This document shows, piece by piece, positions 1 through 12,520 of a DNA stretch of 64,000 nt. Each line of letters begins with the position of its first letter. Position 1 is the first letter of the stretch. Made by a program: the position numbers and the translations under genes. The notes under the pieces were generated by a model, which saw nothing but the letters and a program-made list of their open reading frames with translations, was not told the DNA's origin and ran no database searches. Origin of the DNA: Vitis vinifera (Eukaryota > Streptophyta > Magnoliopsida > Vitales > Vitaceae); assembly GCF_030704535.1 (NCBI RefSeq), contig NC_081807.1, forward strand, positions 785,001-849,000. The letters run 5' to 3'.

Positions 1-50
1 CAAGGAGGCTTGGAGTGGGCGCAAACCAGCTATAGATTACTTCAAGATTT

Positions 51-2053
51 TTGATTGTATTGCTTATGCACATGTCCCAGATTAGAAAAGGAAAAAACTT
101 GATGATAAAGGGGGAAAAATGTGTCTTTCTCAATGTAAGTGAAACATCTAAAGCATATAAATTGTTCAACCCACTCACGAAGAAGATTGTCACCAGTAGA
201 GATGTCATTTTTGATGAGGAGAACACTTGGGATTGGAATAGACAACAACCTACTCCAGTCATTCTTGATGAAGAAAGACAACAACCCCTACAACCACAAA
301 TTCCAGCAGCTTATGTCCCTAAAAATTCACAAAATGAAGCTCCAACAGCCGCTGAAACTTCACCAACAGCAGCAGAATCCACTGATTCAACAGTTGAATC
401 ATGTCTTCATCCTGTTCGAAAGAGGCTTGGATGGATGATAGATTATGAGGTAACAGGAATTGAACAATCTGAGGATCCTATTACTCACTTTGCTCTTTTT
501 TCAGATTGTGATCCTACAATTTTTGGAAGATGCTGTCAAAGAATCAAAATGGCGAAAGACGATGGATAGTGAAATTGCTGCTATTGAAATGAATAATTCT
601 TGGGAGCTGACTGATCTTCCAAAAGAACACAAGACTATTGGTGTCAAGTGGGTTTACAAGACAAAATTGAATGAGAATGGAGAAATTGATAAGTACAAGG
701 CTCGACTCGTTGCAAAGGGGTATAAACAAGAATTCGGTGTTGACTACAAAGAAGTGTTTGCTCCAATAGCAAGACTAGACACTATTCGGTTGGTGTTAGC
801 CACTACTGCCCAAAATTCATGGCCTGTTTATTAGTTGGATGTAAAGTCAACATTTTTGCATGGGGAATTGGAAGAAAAGGTGTACATTGATCAACCACCT
901 AGATATGTGAAGCCAGGTCACGAAAACCAAGTATACAAGTTAAAAAAGGCATTATATGGACTAAAACAAGCACCTAGAGCTTGGTATAGTTGTATAGATG
1001 CCTACTTTGTTAAGGAAGGTTTTCTTAAATATCCTTATGAGTTTACACTTTATACTAAATTTGGAGTAGATGGGAAGATGCTTATAGTTTGCTTATATGT
1101 TGATGATCTTATTTATGTTAGTAATGATGGAGTCATGCTTGCTGATTTTAAGAAATCTATGATGAATGAATTTGATATGATAGATTTGGGGTTGATGCGC
1201 TATTTTCTTATCATTGAAGTAGTGCAATCTCCTACTGGTATCTTTATTTCACAAAAGAAACATGTCTTTGAAATTTTAGACAGGTTCCAAATGAAGGATT
1301 GCAATCCAGTTTTGACTCTAACTGAACTTGGTCTGAAACTCACAAAACATGGAGCAGGAAAAATGGTGAATGCTACTTTATACAAACAGATTGTTGGGAG
1401 TCTCATGTATTTGACATCCACAAGACCATACATCATGTATGCTGTGAGTCTAATCAATAGATACATGGAGAATCCATCTGAAGTTCATCTCTTAGCTGCA
1501 AAGAGAATTTTTCGTTACTTGAAAGGTACAACATATTTTGTAATCATGTATAAAACTACTGGAAAATCAAGGCTGATTGGTTTTTCAAATAGTGATTATG
1601 CTAGAGACCTTGATGATAGGAAGAGTACATCTGGTTCTGTGTTTATAATAAGCTCTTGAGCTGTAAGTTGGTCATTAAAGAAGCAACAAATAGTGGCACT
1701 ATCAACTACTGAAGCTGAGTTTGTTGCAGCAACATCAAGCTCATGTCCTACCTATTTGGTTACAAAGGTCACTTGGAGTTCTACACAATCAGCAACAAAG
1801 TCCAACTTTAATCTACTGTGATAATGTTTCTGCAACTAAGTTGTCAAGGAATCCTGTTCTACATGGAAGGAGCAAGCATATTGATGTGAGATTCCATTTT
1901 CTACGTGATTTATGCAAGAATGGTGTTATTGAGTTGGTGTTTTGTAAGAGTGAAGATCAAACTGCAGATTTGTTAACCAAGCCTCTCAAGCCTCCCGTCT
2001 TTATGAAGCTTAGAAGAATGCTTGGAGTATGCTCTTCAAAGGATATTGTTTAA
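51..2053 (+). pseudogene. Copia pol pseudogene (element F)
   Basis: The degenerate pol frame would have encoded integrase C-terminus, reverse transcriptase and RNase H of a Ty1/copia element. The integrase tail is at about 51-560, and the RT opening (KTIGVKWVYKTK) starts near 630. The RT catalytic motif YVDD is near 1100, and RNase H motifs run through 1610-2000. A TAG at 832-834 interrupts the RT in frame at a position where the family normally has Gln. A TGA at 1657-1659 interrupts RNase H. Frameshifts occur near 470-560 and 1660-1720. It cannot make a functional polyprotein. Family assignment is secure; the original start lies outside the window. Confidence 0.85.
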
Positions 2054-2133
2054 GAAGAAGCTTAGTATTGCTGTTGGATTGTTGAAGTCATTTTCTCTAA
2101 ACTGATTTATACATATATCAGTTTAAGGGAGGG

Positions 2134-2425
2134 TGTTAGAGATTTATTTTTAATATTATTTACTTATTTATTTGAAAGCTCCATTATTTGTTTTTTGGAA
2201 GTTTGTTGTTTGACCGAATCCTTAGTCATTTGTTTAGTGGTTACAAGAAAGTAGCTTTTTCTTTGCCTAGTTTATAGGAGTTGAGGTTAATGTCTTAGTG
2301 TGGTAGACTTAGTTGTTTTCTGTTCTACATGTACTGCCTATTTATAGGCCATTATTTTATCAGATGAATAACAGAGAGAGCTTTACAAATTGCATACGTT
2401 TCCTTTTCTTTTTTACTTTGTATCA
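2134..2425 (+). repeat. 3' LTR of element F
   Basis: It starts with TGTTAGAG directly after the purine-rich tract AAGGGAGGG and probably ends at the CA of 'tatca' at 2425. Matrixin-like sequence begins right after. No second LTR is available for comparison, so the right boundary is inferred from the point where matrixin homology resumes. Confidence 0.6.
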
Positions 2426-2771
2426 ATCTTGGTCTGGACATCAACATGGCTGTTGGGGCGTCAGATGGTAGAAGGTCTGAAAGGCTTTGAGGGAAGACTC
2501 CAAGGCGTTGTTGAAATCATCACTACCCATTTGGGAATAATGGATAGAGCTCATGTAGCCGTAGCGTTGAATGTACTGTTTCATCTTCTGAATGCCTTCC
2601 CTTTTGTCTCCCTTTTTGGATCCCTCTAGATGGTTAAAAGACCCAAAGCTCTCTAGATGCCCTGAAAGGCCCGACATGTGAGGGGCTTGAGGAAGTTGCC
2701 TGAGAAAGGAAATGGAGGAGGAGGAGAGAAGAAAAAAGGAATGAGAGCAGGAGAGAAACTCTAGGCGCCAT
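2426..2771 (-). pseudogene. matrixin metalloproteinase 5' fragment
   Basis: This is the N-terminal part of a plant matrixin (MMP), homologous to the intact copy at 20455-21324. The start is taken at 2769-2771 (MAPRVS), followed by a leucine-rich signal peptide. The peptidoglycan-binding-like prodomain (GSFNHLEGSKKGDKREG and onward) is in a second frame, so a frameshift lies near 2640-2670. The Cys-switch and catalytic domain are absent; homology stops where the element F LTR begins. The missing part may lie left of the window beyond element F. It is non-functional as seen. Confidence 0.8.
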
Positions 2772-5204
2772 GACTGACCACTTGAGCTTTACTACACCCC
2801 AATCATCTGTTTTTGTAGCCTCTACGCCTTGCCCTTTCAATCCAACTAAGATGGTCCCACTTCGGTCGTTATCGCTATTCACCACAAAGGGGAGTATCTG
2901 TGGCCATGCATTCAACTATTCAATGAAAAATTGTCCTTTATTCCTCTCTTCTTTGTTGAACAAATTACTACTACCCACATTTTGACCCAACAATAAAATT
3001 ACACGTGTAAGTATGTCATTATAAAATTTAAAAAAACTTATAAAAAATAATTACATACATATCATACATATCTAAATATTATAATTTTTTTATAATATAT
3101 TATTAAATATTTAAATATAATTTGTTATTTAATGAGCTACCTACAAAATCCTACCAACTATCTTTATGCTCTCATTATTCAAATATACAAAAATAATACT
3201 AATTTAATATGGAAATTAAATAGTTTCAATTATTGTGTTGGAAAATATATTGGGATGTGTTTTGATAAATCAAATTTAAATTTAAAACATTTTGAGAAAG
3301 AAAAGAATTTTTATTTTTATTCTATGAAAAAAGGAAAGATTTTAAATGATTACAAGTACAAGTAATATTTGTGATTTTTTATTTAAATATAAATTTTATA
3401 GATAGAAATGTTATGTTAAATAATGATTTTTAAAATTTAAATTTTATGATTTTTTTTAAGGGCTTATTATTAATTAAATTAAGATAATTTAATTTTTTGT
3501 TTTCAAATTATTATTAATATTTTTATATCATTTTTTTTTTGTTTTTATAAATTAAATTTGAAGATAAAGTTTTAGTCTTGAAGAAGGAAAACTATAATTT
3601 TTGTTTCAAGTGTGAAAAGGAAAGATTTGAAGTTGGTGCTCAGCTTAGCCGTCGGTGGTGACATTTTTTGATTGAATATTAACATTCATTTTTGACACTT
3701 ACTACATGACATTTCCCCCCCTTAAATTTAGGAAAGAAAATAAAAGAAAAGAAAAGAAAAGAAAAGACAAAAAGTACAATTTTGTTCAAAGGATATTTAA
3801 GAATAATTGACTATATCCTTATACATAAATTTAATTATTTCTTTTGTTTTCGTCTTTATCCTTTTTGTAAGAGTGTAAAAAATCTAATTTAATAAATTGC
3901 ATGTGAATTGAATTTTAGAATGTATAATGAAATTTTATTTTTTATTTCTTAAAATTTTTATTCAATTTAAGAGAAAAAAAAGTTTAAATAACATTCCATT
4001 TGTGAAACACATCCACCTAATATTTCCCTACACCTACTTCATTTTTTTAGTAATAGATTATTAATATGAAATGACAAAATTATCACTTTCTTTAACCTTT
4101 TAATGGTAATGATTCAAACCCTAACCCTCTTTTTTAATTTCATTTTTTTCTTTATTCCCTTTTCATCCTTAAAAAAAAAAAAATAAAAAAAAAATCAAAG
4201 AATGGTTGCACGCACTTGAGAAAAAAATGAAAGGAAACAAAATGAAAGAAAACAAAAGAAAGAAAAATGGAGTTAAAGAAAAGAGTTAAGTTGTGTTTGT
4301 TTTTTAATTGAATAAAAAAAGATAAAATATTTGATTTATTTATTTATTTATTCATTTAAAGATAATTTCTTGATATCACTTAATATAATTAAAGAGAAGT
4401 TGTTATCAATAGATTTAATTTAATTATATTAGTTAATATCAATATATTATTTTTAGTTAAATAAAAAAAATCAAAATATTCGATTTTTCTATTCAACGAA
4501 AAAACCAACACCATCTTGAATTAAAGACAAAATGATAGTTTTGTTATTTCACACTCATATTTTATTTAAAAAGGAAAAAAAAAAAGGATAAAGGGAAAAG
4601 TCTAGGGAAAAACTATTCTTTTGAATTAAAGATATGTTCATAATTTATGTGTAGAAAAAAAGAAGAATAAAACTAGCTCTTTGGTTGATTTATCTTACAT
4701 AATGTGTTTATGGTGAGTCATTAATTCTAATAATGTGCTTTATTGCTTTCCAAAAATGAATTATTTTCTAATAAAAAAATTATCCTTTCATGACAATCCA
4801 TTGTTTAATAAATAAAATATTTTATATAACCCAAAATGATAGTAATATTTCCAACATAATATTTGATTTTAAATATAACTAAGACCACAAATAATCATCC
4901 CACATAAATTTGAGAAAGAATGAAAGAAAAAAAAAATTGAGTTAAGAAGAGACTTAATAACTTAATTTAAGTCATTCAGTAAATTAAATATGTTTGATAA
5001 AATAACTTAATGGTATAACTTAAAGTTAAAAATAACTTTTAAATAATAAGTAAAAATAATTCACTTATTTATAAATCCACATATTTATTTTACCTTTTTA
5101 CAATCATATGTACTAATTATATTAATGATCTTTTTTACTAATCCATAATCTCTATTATTACTAGACTTTCTTTACCCCATTTATAATTTATGGAGATAAA
5201 TATG
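2772..5204. other. duplicated AT-rich matrixin 5' flank, no gene
   Basis: This is AT-rich spacer without convincing coding sequence. It aligns by eye with the right flank of the matrixin pseudogene at 41868-42739: 2772-3370 with 42740-43430, about 3830-4790 with 48096-49093, and 4795-5204 with 55972-56400. It is therefore a duplicated flank and the uninterrupted copy for insertions D and E. Simple A/T-rich tracts are frequent (for example 4167-4195). Short ORFs here are chance. Confidence 0.7.
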
Positions 5205-5435
5205 TGTTGACCCCATTTTGGGGCTCATTTTCATGCATTTTCTACAGCTTATTTTGCCAGGTGTCACGATTCTGGGTGGCCACGTGCTGCCTCCTGATTG
5301 GCTGGTGGAGAATCACGTTAGTGGGTAGAGGATGCAATGGGGAAGAGACACCTTGATATTATGAGAAAGCTGTAGGACGTTAGAGGGGGAGGTGATTTTG
5401 TTACTGGTTTCAGAGATATTTTTTGAGAGGTTTAC

Positions 5436-5945
5436 TTGGAGAGCAAGCCAGAAGGGTAGATGGAGGAGTGTATTCAATTTTGAGAGAGGTGACAGATTTT
5501 GAGGGTGTGTTCATTTTAGCTTGGGAAGCAAGCAAACGAGATGGAGGATTTTCTGGGGCATTTTTTCTTTTGATTGAGAGCAAGATTACCAGGAAAAAGA
5601 GGCGATGAGATATTCTTGCTTTTGGGTTGAGATGAGAGGTAATGGAAGAGGTGAGACAAAGAGAGTTGCAGGCTGGTTGGATAGGTTAACTTGGAGAGCA
5701 AGCCAGAGGGGTAGACGGAGGAGGGTATTCAGTTTTGGGAGAGGTGAGAGATTTTGAGGGTGTGTTCATTTTAGCTTGGGAGGCAAGCAAACGAGAGAGA
5801 AGATTTTCTAGGGCATTTTTTCTTTGCTTGAGAGAAAGTTTACTAGGAAAAGGAGGCGATGAGAAATTCTTGTTTTTGGGTTGAGAGGAGAGGTTATGGA
5901 GGAAGTGAGATTGAGAAAGTTGTCGGCTGGTTGGAGAGGTTGATT
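5436..5945. repeat. tandem duplication, about 255-bp unit x2
   Basis: Two head-to-tail copies start at 5436 and 5691 (both 'ttggagagcaagccaga'). They share the GA-rich text through 'gagattttgagggtgtgttcat' split over several short differences. The apparent ORF at 5423-5608 lies in the first copy and is not conserved in the second, so it is not called as a gene. The repeat lies upstream of the SERINC-like fragment. Confidence 0.75.
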
Positions 5946-6643
5946 TGGGTTGCTAGGAGAGATATTTTTTTTTTTTAGCTTAGGGGTTGCAAGCAAGAGA
6001 GAGCTAAGCTAGTTACAGAGGAGAGGTTGTTGAAAAAGAGTCTTTACAGAGGAAACGAAGAAACAGAGTTGGGAGATTGCTACCTGCTGTAAGCTAAGCA
6101 ACTTTTCCTCGAGAAGAATCACTTAGGTTTAACTATCTCACACCCCAGGTTTTCCATTGTTACAGTCATATTACGCTTCTTGCTGATATTTGGATGTTTT
6201 TTTTTTGCTATCTAATGTGTTAAGACTGTTTCTCATTCTGTTTGCTTGGTCTCTGTTTCACCTGAATGAGTTGCATGGTGGTTATGCCGTTGTTCATGTG
6301 TTAAAACCACTCAAAAATTCCCACCAGCTCTTAAAAGCTCCTTGATCCTCATAAAATGGAGTTGGATTTAGTGGTATTATCTTCTCTTGTGCATGCTCTG
6401 TTTTTCTTCACCCTCTCTTCTGTTTCTGGTATTTTTTAAGAAAGTTGGGCATCATGTTTGGGTTGGTCGTTTTGATCAAAATGCTTCTGAGAGAGTCCAG
6501 GTAAAGAAGACAATGGTCATTGGTGTCAGACTGGTTCTTTCTCAGCAGTGCAGGTAAAGAGAGTCTGGTGAAATAGGACCCGTCTTCGCCTCACACCATT
6601 TATGATCTCTGCGATGAGGAGTGTTGCCGACATTCAGGTATAA

Positions 6644-7318
6644 ATGGAGAGTGGTGCAAATAGCGACAATGGGCGGCATCCTGAAGCCATGGAAGCATCC
6701 TGGTCTAGCCAATTTTAGAACCGTCCAAACCCTTGGATGGCTAGATATGTATATGGTTTGATGTTCTTCATTACTAATCTACTAGCATGGGCAATTCGGG
6801 ATATGGCCATGGTGCCCTGACAGAGATGGAGAAACTACAAGGGTGCAAGGGTGTGCGAGATTGTTTGGGAGCAGAAGGAATTTTGCACGTTAAACCTTAG
6901 ATGTTTTACTTTCTATTTCACAATGTTCCTCTCAACAACTGGTATATCCATGTCGCACAAGCCTAGAGAATTGTAGCATTTTGGTTGGTGGTCTGCGAAG
7001 GTTACCTTGTGGGTTGCCTTAACGATGCTCCCCTTCTTGGTTCCTTCTACTTTTATTCAGCTCTTTGGGGGAGATTACACATTTCGATGTCGGGGCATTC
7101 TCTTAATCAAGCTAATAAGCATAATCAGCTTCATTAAATGACTGAATGATTGTTGTTGCTCTGGCAAATATGCAAACAGATGTCATATCCATGTGATGTT
7201 ACTTGAAATTACTGCATATGTCATGCGCATAATGGGGATCATCTTGATGTACATTTGGTATGTACCTGAGCCGTCATCCCTCCTTAACATTTTCTCCATA
7301 ACCTGGACATTAGTGCTC
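6644..7318 (+). pseudogene. SERINC (serine incorporator/TMS1-like) retro-fragment
   Basis: Conceptual translation across frames gives a plant SERINC-like multipass membrane protein. It has an N-terminal MESGA start at 6644, then PNPWMARYVYGL, ALTEMEKLQGCKG, GWWSAKVTLWVAL, LISIISFI and a final in-frame stretch with MYIWYVPEPSSLLNI and ITWTLVL. A stop sits after SSQF, and single-base frameshifts occur around 6815 and 6895. Plant SERINC genes normally have several introns and none is seen here, so a cDNA origin is likely. Homology ends at about 7318, and the C-terminal half is absent. It is the first of several plus-strand host fragments in the mosaic element. Confidence 0.8.
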
Positions 7319-7342
7319 AAGACCCTACCCCCGCAGAGAGAG

Positions 7343-7385
<43 letters not shown>

Positions 7386-7404
7386 AAGAGAGAGAGAGAG
7401 CTGC
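7309..7404. repeat. left copy of long direct repeat flanking element A
   Basis: This 96-bp block starts attagtgctcaagaccc, contains a (GA)n microsatellite (about 7337-7400) and ends gctgc exactly at the left edge of element A. It matches 11702-11778, which starts exactly at the right edge of element A. The size difference lies mainly in the GA run. The repeat behaves like an unusually long target-site duplication. Confidence 0.8.
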
Positions 7405-7732
7405 TTAAAATTGATAAATGGTAGTTTTTTCATTCATACTTTCATTCGTTCACGTACAGAGTATATATAGAAGGTAATCACCATTCTGAGAATGTGAAAG
7501 AATGATATAAGGAAAGAATGATATAAGGAAATAACAACTAATATCCTAATATCTCAACTTTCCTAATATCTCAATATTCTTAATATCTCAATATTCCTAA
7601 TATCTCAATATTCCTAATATCTCAATATTCATAATATCTCAACTTTTCTAATATCTAAACATTCCTAATATCTCAACACTAAATGATATAAGGAAAGAAT
7701 GATATAAGGAAAGCATTCCTAATATCTCAACA
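7405..7732 (-). repeat. 3' LTR of element A
   Basis: In element sense it begins TGTTGAGATATTAGGAATG and contains about nine imperfect copies of a roughly 17-bp motif (cctaatatctcaatatt on the plus strand, about 7545-7680). The TATA-like sequence is at 7461-7470. The outer boundary could be 7403-7405, because 'gc' replaces the 'tc' seen at the other LTR. Confidence 0.8.
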
Positions 7733-7739
7733 CTCCCCC

Positions 7740-10700
7740 TCAAGTTGGTGCATAGATGTCACACATGCCCAACTTGTCTAAAATTTTTGAAAACACTTGA
7801 CTTGAGACAGCTTTGGTAAGGATATCGGCCAATTGATCTTCTAATCGAATCTTAGGCAATTCCACAATCTTAGCATCCAACTTTTCCTTAATGAAGAATC
7901 TATCCACCTCGACATGCTTTGTACGATCATGTTGTACTGGATTATGAGCAATGTCACATGCGGCTTTATTGTCACAAAACAATCGGATTGGTTGCCTAGA
8001 TAGGTAACCTAAATCCTGTAAGAGGAGTCTTAGCCATAATGCCTCACAAAGTCCTAGAGCCATACCTCTAAATTCCGCTTCTGCACTTGAACGAGCGACG
8101 ACATTCTGTTTCTTACTTTTCCATGTCACAAGATTACCACCTACAAAGGTAAAGTAACCAGATGTGGATCGCCTATCATCCACTGCACCGGCCCAATCAG
8201 CATCAGTATATACTTCTATACTCTGATGATCAATATTTTTAGCGAACAAAATTCCCTTCCTAGGAGCATTCTTCAAATACCTCAAAATACGCATGACTGC
8301 ATTCATATGTTGCTCTCCACGATTATGCATGTATTGACTCACTACACTCAATGCATAAGCAAGATCTGGTCTTGTATGAGCTAAGTACATTAATCTTCCC
8401 ACAAGTCTTTGGTATCTTTCCTTATCGGTTGATACTTGATTAGGCTCAACACACAATTTCAGACCTTCTTCTATTGGTGTATTAACAGGTTGACATCCCG
8501 ACATTCCAGTCTCCTGTAAAAGATCTAAGGCATACTTTCTTTGAGATAGAAAAATTCCTTCACTTGATCGAGAAACTTCAATCCCAAGAAAGTATTTCAG
8601 AGGACCTAGATCTTTCATTTCGAATTCTCTAGATAGATAATTTTGCAGAGCTTGTCTTTCTTCAGGATCATTTCCTATAACTACCATGTCATCAACATAT
8701 ACGATGAGTGCGGTAATCTTACCATGTTGCTTTTTTAGGAACAAAGTGTGATCTGAATTACTTTGACGATAGCCAAAAGCTCTCATTGACTTTGTGAACC
8801 TTCCAAACCATGCTCTCGGGGATTGCTTCAACCCATACAACGACTTCTTCAATTTGCACACTTTCTGACATTGCTTTTCTGGCACCATGCATCCTGGTGG
8901 AAGATCCATGTATATTTCTTCAGATAACTCACCATGCAGAAATACATTTTTCACATCGAATTGTTGTAATGGCCAATCTAGGTTTGCAGCTAAAGACAGT
9001 AATACTCGAACTATGTTGATCTTAGCTACAGGTGCAAATGTCTCTATGTAGTCAATTCCATAAGTTTGAGTGTACCATTTTGCTACTAGTCTTGCTTTAA
9101 ATCATTCAATACTACCATCTGCCTTGTACTTCACAGTATAGATCCAACGACACCCAACTGGCTTCTTTCCTGATGGACATTCTACGAGTTCCCATGTTTC
9201 ATTCTTCTGCAATGATTTCATCTCTTCATTCATGGCTGCTTTCCACCTTGGATCAGCTAAGGCTACCTGCACACTGTTAGGAATAGTTACAGTAGATAAT
9301 TGATTTACAAATGACTTATTTGATTCAGACAAACGATGGTTAGACACATAGTTGCTAATGGGATATTTGACTTTGGTAGACAATTCAGGTTCATATGTGG
9401 GTTTAGGAATCCTCTATTATGACGGTGTGGTAACCGTTTCATGAATGGATCAGGTTCCAAATTAAGAACACCCTCAACAGACGACGATTGGTTTGGTATT
9501 TCAATGAAGACATCTTTGGACCCAAATTGTTGACCACTCATATCCAACTCACCCGCTTCCTGGTTCACTAGTTCAGATTGTCCAGATTCATCTTCCTTAG
9601 AGATATGATAATCATAATCGAGAGTCTGAATTTCCTTATGGTACTCCCCCTGAAGTTCAGACTCAGATGAAAAATATATCAAATTTTCATGAAACACCAC
9701 ATCCATTGTAATATACATTTGTCGAGTTGGAGGATGGTAACATCGATATCCCTTTTTGTGCAATGCATATCCAACAAACACACATTGCAATGCATGAGAA
9801 GTTAACTTGGTGCGTTGGTGCTTGTGTAGATGCACAAATGCCACGCAACCAAAAACACGAGAAGGTAGATTTGGGACGGTTGGGGCAACTACGACATTAG
9901 TAAGAGCTTTGAGAGGTGTTTGAAAGTTAATTGAGCTAGAAGGTACCCGATTGATCAAGTATGCGGCAGATGTGATTGCTTCTCCCCAATAAGATATCGG
10001 TGTTTTTGCTGCTATCAAGGAAGCACGAACAACCTCTAACAAGTGCCGATTTTTTCATTCAACGACTCCATTTTGTTGGGGTGTATTGGAACAAGTAGTC
10101 TGATGAATGATGCCATATCCTTCCAAATACTTTTGAAGATCAGAACTTTGATATTCTCCACCATTATCACTACGCAGAACCCGAACCTTTGCATTGTATT
10201 GAGTTTCAATCATTTTATGAAATTTTTGAAACAACAAGTTCACTTCATCTTTGGTCTTCATCAAGCATAACCATGTCATTATGGTACAATCATCAATAAA
10301 AGTAACAAACCAACGTGAGCCACTCAAAGTTGGGACTTTGGATGAGCCCCAAACATCAGAATGTATAACCATAAAAGGAAACGGACTTTTATTCAAAATT
10401 AACGGAAACGAAGCACGATGGCTTTTAGCCAATTCACAAATATCACAACGGAAACCAGAAATATCACTCTTTGCAAACAAACTAGGAAACAATTTTTTTA
10501 AATAACCAAAGGAAGCATGTCTCAGACGTCGATGCCATAACCAAATTTCAGACTTTTTCTTCTCCTCCTCAGATCCATCTGCCATCAAGGCTTGTTGCAA
10601 CTTATTTGAATCCTTTGATTGCAAGTCCAAGTAATAGAGTTTTCTCCGCTTAATACCACAACCAATCGTCTGTCTTGTTTGGATGTCTTTAATCACACAA

Positions 10701-11375
10701 AATTCAGGCCAAAAAATGACAATACAAGATAAGGCTGTAGTGATTTGAGAAACTGACAAAAGGTTGTAATCTAAAGATGGAACAACTAAAACAGAATCCA
10801 AATTCAAAGTATCAGTAAGAGTTAAGGATCCTTCCCCAATGATTGGGGTTGTGTTACCATTGGCTGTGGAAACAATTTTTTGTGAGGAAGGTCTAAGGGG
10901 TGAAACCTGTCTAGAATCAAAAGTCATATGATCTGTAGCACCAGAATCAATTATCTATGCACTATTAATAATAGGTGTAAAAGTATTTAAAAACTTACCA
11001 CCATAATTAGTAGCGGCTACCAATGCAGAGGCTTTCTAAGCAACATTAGCCTTTGTTTTTATTTTGGCAACAGTTGCAGTCGAGGTTTTCTTGGAATCCT
11101 TCTTCCGTTGATCACGATTATTATCATTAATAACAAAGTGTTGATAGCCTAAACATGATCTAAAGGTCCATGGTTCAAACCCTCGATTCCTCATTGTTTT
11201 CCTGGTCATACCAAGAGTCGTTGCTTTGAAATTGTGGGATATCCAAACTGGTGGGACCAGTCTTATTGTAGTGAGTGCATTTGAAGGTTGACTTATCAAT
11301 ATTAGGGCTTGTCTTAGGATGGTTGATCGCTGTCGGACTACCATAGCGACAAAATGTCCAGGATTTCAGTTCCAT
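7740..11375 (-). pseudogene. Copia pol pseudogene (element A)
   Basis: In element order it encodes a zinc-knuckle remnant (KSTFKCTHYN, in 11175-11375), then a pol frame at 10055-10927. That frame has gag-pre-integrase (LWHRRLRHASFG) and integrase core (VIHSDVWG, FIDDCT, SDNGGEY). Next come integrase C-terminal and linker regions at 9305-10042. The RT opening (KPVGCRWIYTVKYK) is at 9102-9383. RT and RNase H occupy 7740-8954 (YVDDMVV, YTDADWAGAVDDRRSTSGY). Breaks are at about 10043-10054, 9305-9420, 8955-9101 and around 10930-11035. Most gag coding sequence between the PBS and the zinc knuckle is absent. The last frame, 404 aa, is long and uninterrupted. Confidence 0.85.
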
Positions 11376-11388
11376 GGCTCTGATACCA
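11371..11388 (-). other. primer binding site of element A
   Basis: The minus-strand sequence TGGTATCAGAGCCATGG directly follows the 5' LTR. It matches the initiator-tRNA-Met type PBS typical of plant Copia elements. An ATG lies inside its CCATGG end and opens the residual zinc-knuckle frame (MELKSW). Confidence 0.85.
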
Positions 11389-11701
11389 TCTTAAAATTGA
11401 TAAATGGTAGTTTTTTCATTCATACTTTCATTCATTCACGTACAGAGTATATATAGAAGGTAATCACCATTCTAAGAATGTGAAAGAATGATACAAGGAA
11501 AGAATGATATAAGGAAATAACAACTAATATCCTAATATCTCAATTTTCCTAATATCTCAATATTCTTAATATCTCAATATTCCTAATATCTCAATATTCA
11601 TAATATCTCAACTTTCCTAATATCTAAATATTCATAATATCTCAACACTAAATGATATAAGGAAAGAATGATATAAGGAAAGCATTCCTAATATCTCAAC
11701 A
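11389..11701 (-). repeat. 5' LTR of element A
   Basis: This 313-bp copy of the LTR at 7405-7732 carries the same 17-bp repeat array. A TATA-like stretch (gtatatatag) is at 11448-11457. In element sense the ends are TG...GA, a non-canonical terminus shared with element B. Confidence 0.85.
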
Positions 11702-11726
11702 ATTAGTGCTCAAGACCCGACCCCGC

Positions 11727-11778
<52 letters not shown>
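11702..11778. repeat. right copy of long direct repeat flanking element A
   Basis: This 77-bp counterpart of 7309-7404 starts immediately after the LTR end. It includes a shorter (GA)n run (about 11731-11772) and ends gctgc before unrelated sequence. Confidence 0.8.
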
Positions 11779-11956
<178 letters not shown>

Positions 11957-11958
11957 TG

Positions 11959-12098
11959 AGCTGCTATGTAGGTTGACATCCAGGCTGTTCTTTCTCTTTA
12001 TGCCAGTGGACGTACAGTTGGAATTGTTCTGGATTCTGGATATGGTGTCAGCCACGCTGACCCCACCCATGACGGATATGCTCTCTACATGCACATGG
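11959..12098 (+). pseudogene. actin gene fragment
   Basis: Translation reads AAM, a stop, then [31 protein letters not shown] and THDGYALYM. This is the actin segment around the conserved LDSGDGV nucleotide-binding loop, with Asp changed to Tyr and Thr-Val-Pro-Ile changed. Only about 45 codons are present, with no flanking actin sequence. The fragment is non-functional and in the same orientation as the SERINC, 14-3-3 and thiolase pieces. Confidence 0.85.
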
Positions 12099-12099
12099 T

Positions 12100-12520
12100 A
12101 TCAACTCGCATGGCCACTTCCATCTCGTTATCCTCCCAACCTTCACATTCCGTCATACTCATCCTACCACCCTTCATGCTCCCTACACTCATTACCAGTT
12201 GCTTATTCCACCATCATACCCATAGCTTCACCCCTCAATATCCATGAAACCCACCTTTCTCATTGCATTTCCAGTACCTATTCCACCAACCACCTCTCAT
12301 ACCCATTACTTTCAACTTCACCCGACCACATAACCTCACCACATTCCTATCATATTAACCTTCATACTTCATTTAACTCATGCCTTCATCTCACCATCCT
12401 CTAAATCTTTCATCACATCATCCAATCCATTTCTCTCTCTATCCCACCCACTCACTCAACCACTCAAACCCGCATTCAAGCTATAGGTTGCTTCAGAACT
12501 TTACTCATTTGATCCCCCAT
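12100..12520. repeat. pyrimidine-rich low-complexity tract
   Basis: The plus strand is strongly enriched in C and T, with many 'tcac', 'catc' and 'ccacc' words. Frames here (for example 11973-12404) are Ser/His/Pro/Leu-rich chance translations, so no gene is called. Its origin inside the mosaic element is unknown. Confidence 0.5.

Larger units (their letters stand above)
1..2425 (+). mobile_element. Ty1/copia element F, 3' part
   Basis: This is the 3' portion of a Copia LTR retrotransposon; its 5' LTR, gag, protease and integrase core lie outside the window. Visible in order are the integrase C-terminal region, reverse transcriptase, RNase H, a purine-rich tract (about 2125-2133) and the 3' LTR. 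The LTR end abuts sequence homologous to a matrixin gene, so the element appears to sit in or beside that gene. The element is dead, with in-frame stops and frameshifts. Confidence 0.85.
7405..11701 (-). mobile_element. Ty1/copia element A, gag-less
   Basis: This LTR retrotransposon in minus orientation inserted in the mosaic element. Left LTR is about 7405-7732 (3' LTR in element sense), right LTR 11389-11701. The polypurine tract (minus AGGGGGAG) lies just inside 7733-7740. The primer binding site is 11371-11388. Internal sequence encodes degenerate protease, integrase, RT and RNase H, but most of gag is missing. It is a close relative of element B and shares its gag-less layout. Its edges are bordered by 96/77-bp direct repeats instead of a 5-bp TSD. 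Confidence 0.85.

Noticed and set aside
42..284. Minus-strand 80-codon frame over the integrase region
   Set aside because: Antisense shadow of element F pol.
5423..5608. 61-codon frame in the first 255-bp unit
   Set aside because: Not conserved in the adjacent second copy; no homology.
6644..7318. Functional SERINC gene
   Set aside because: Premature stop, frameshifts and loss of the C-terminal half.
11973..12404. 143-codon plus frame
   Set aside because: Crosses the actin fragment out of frame and runs through a CT-rich tract; composition is low complexity.
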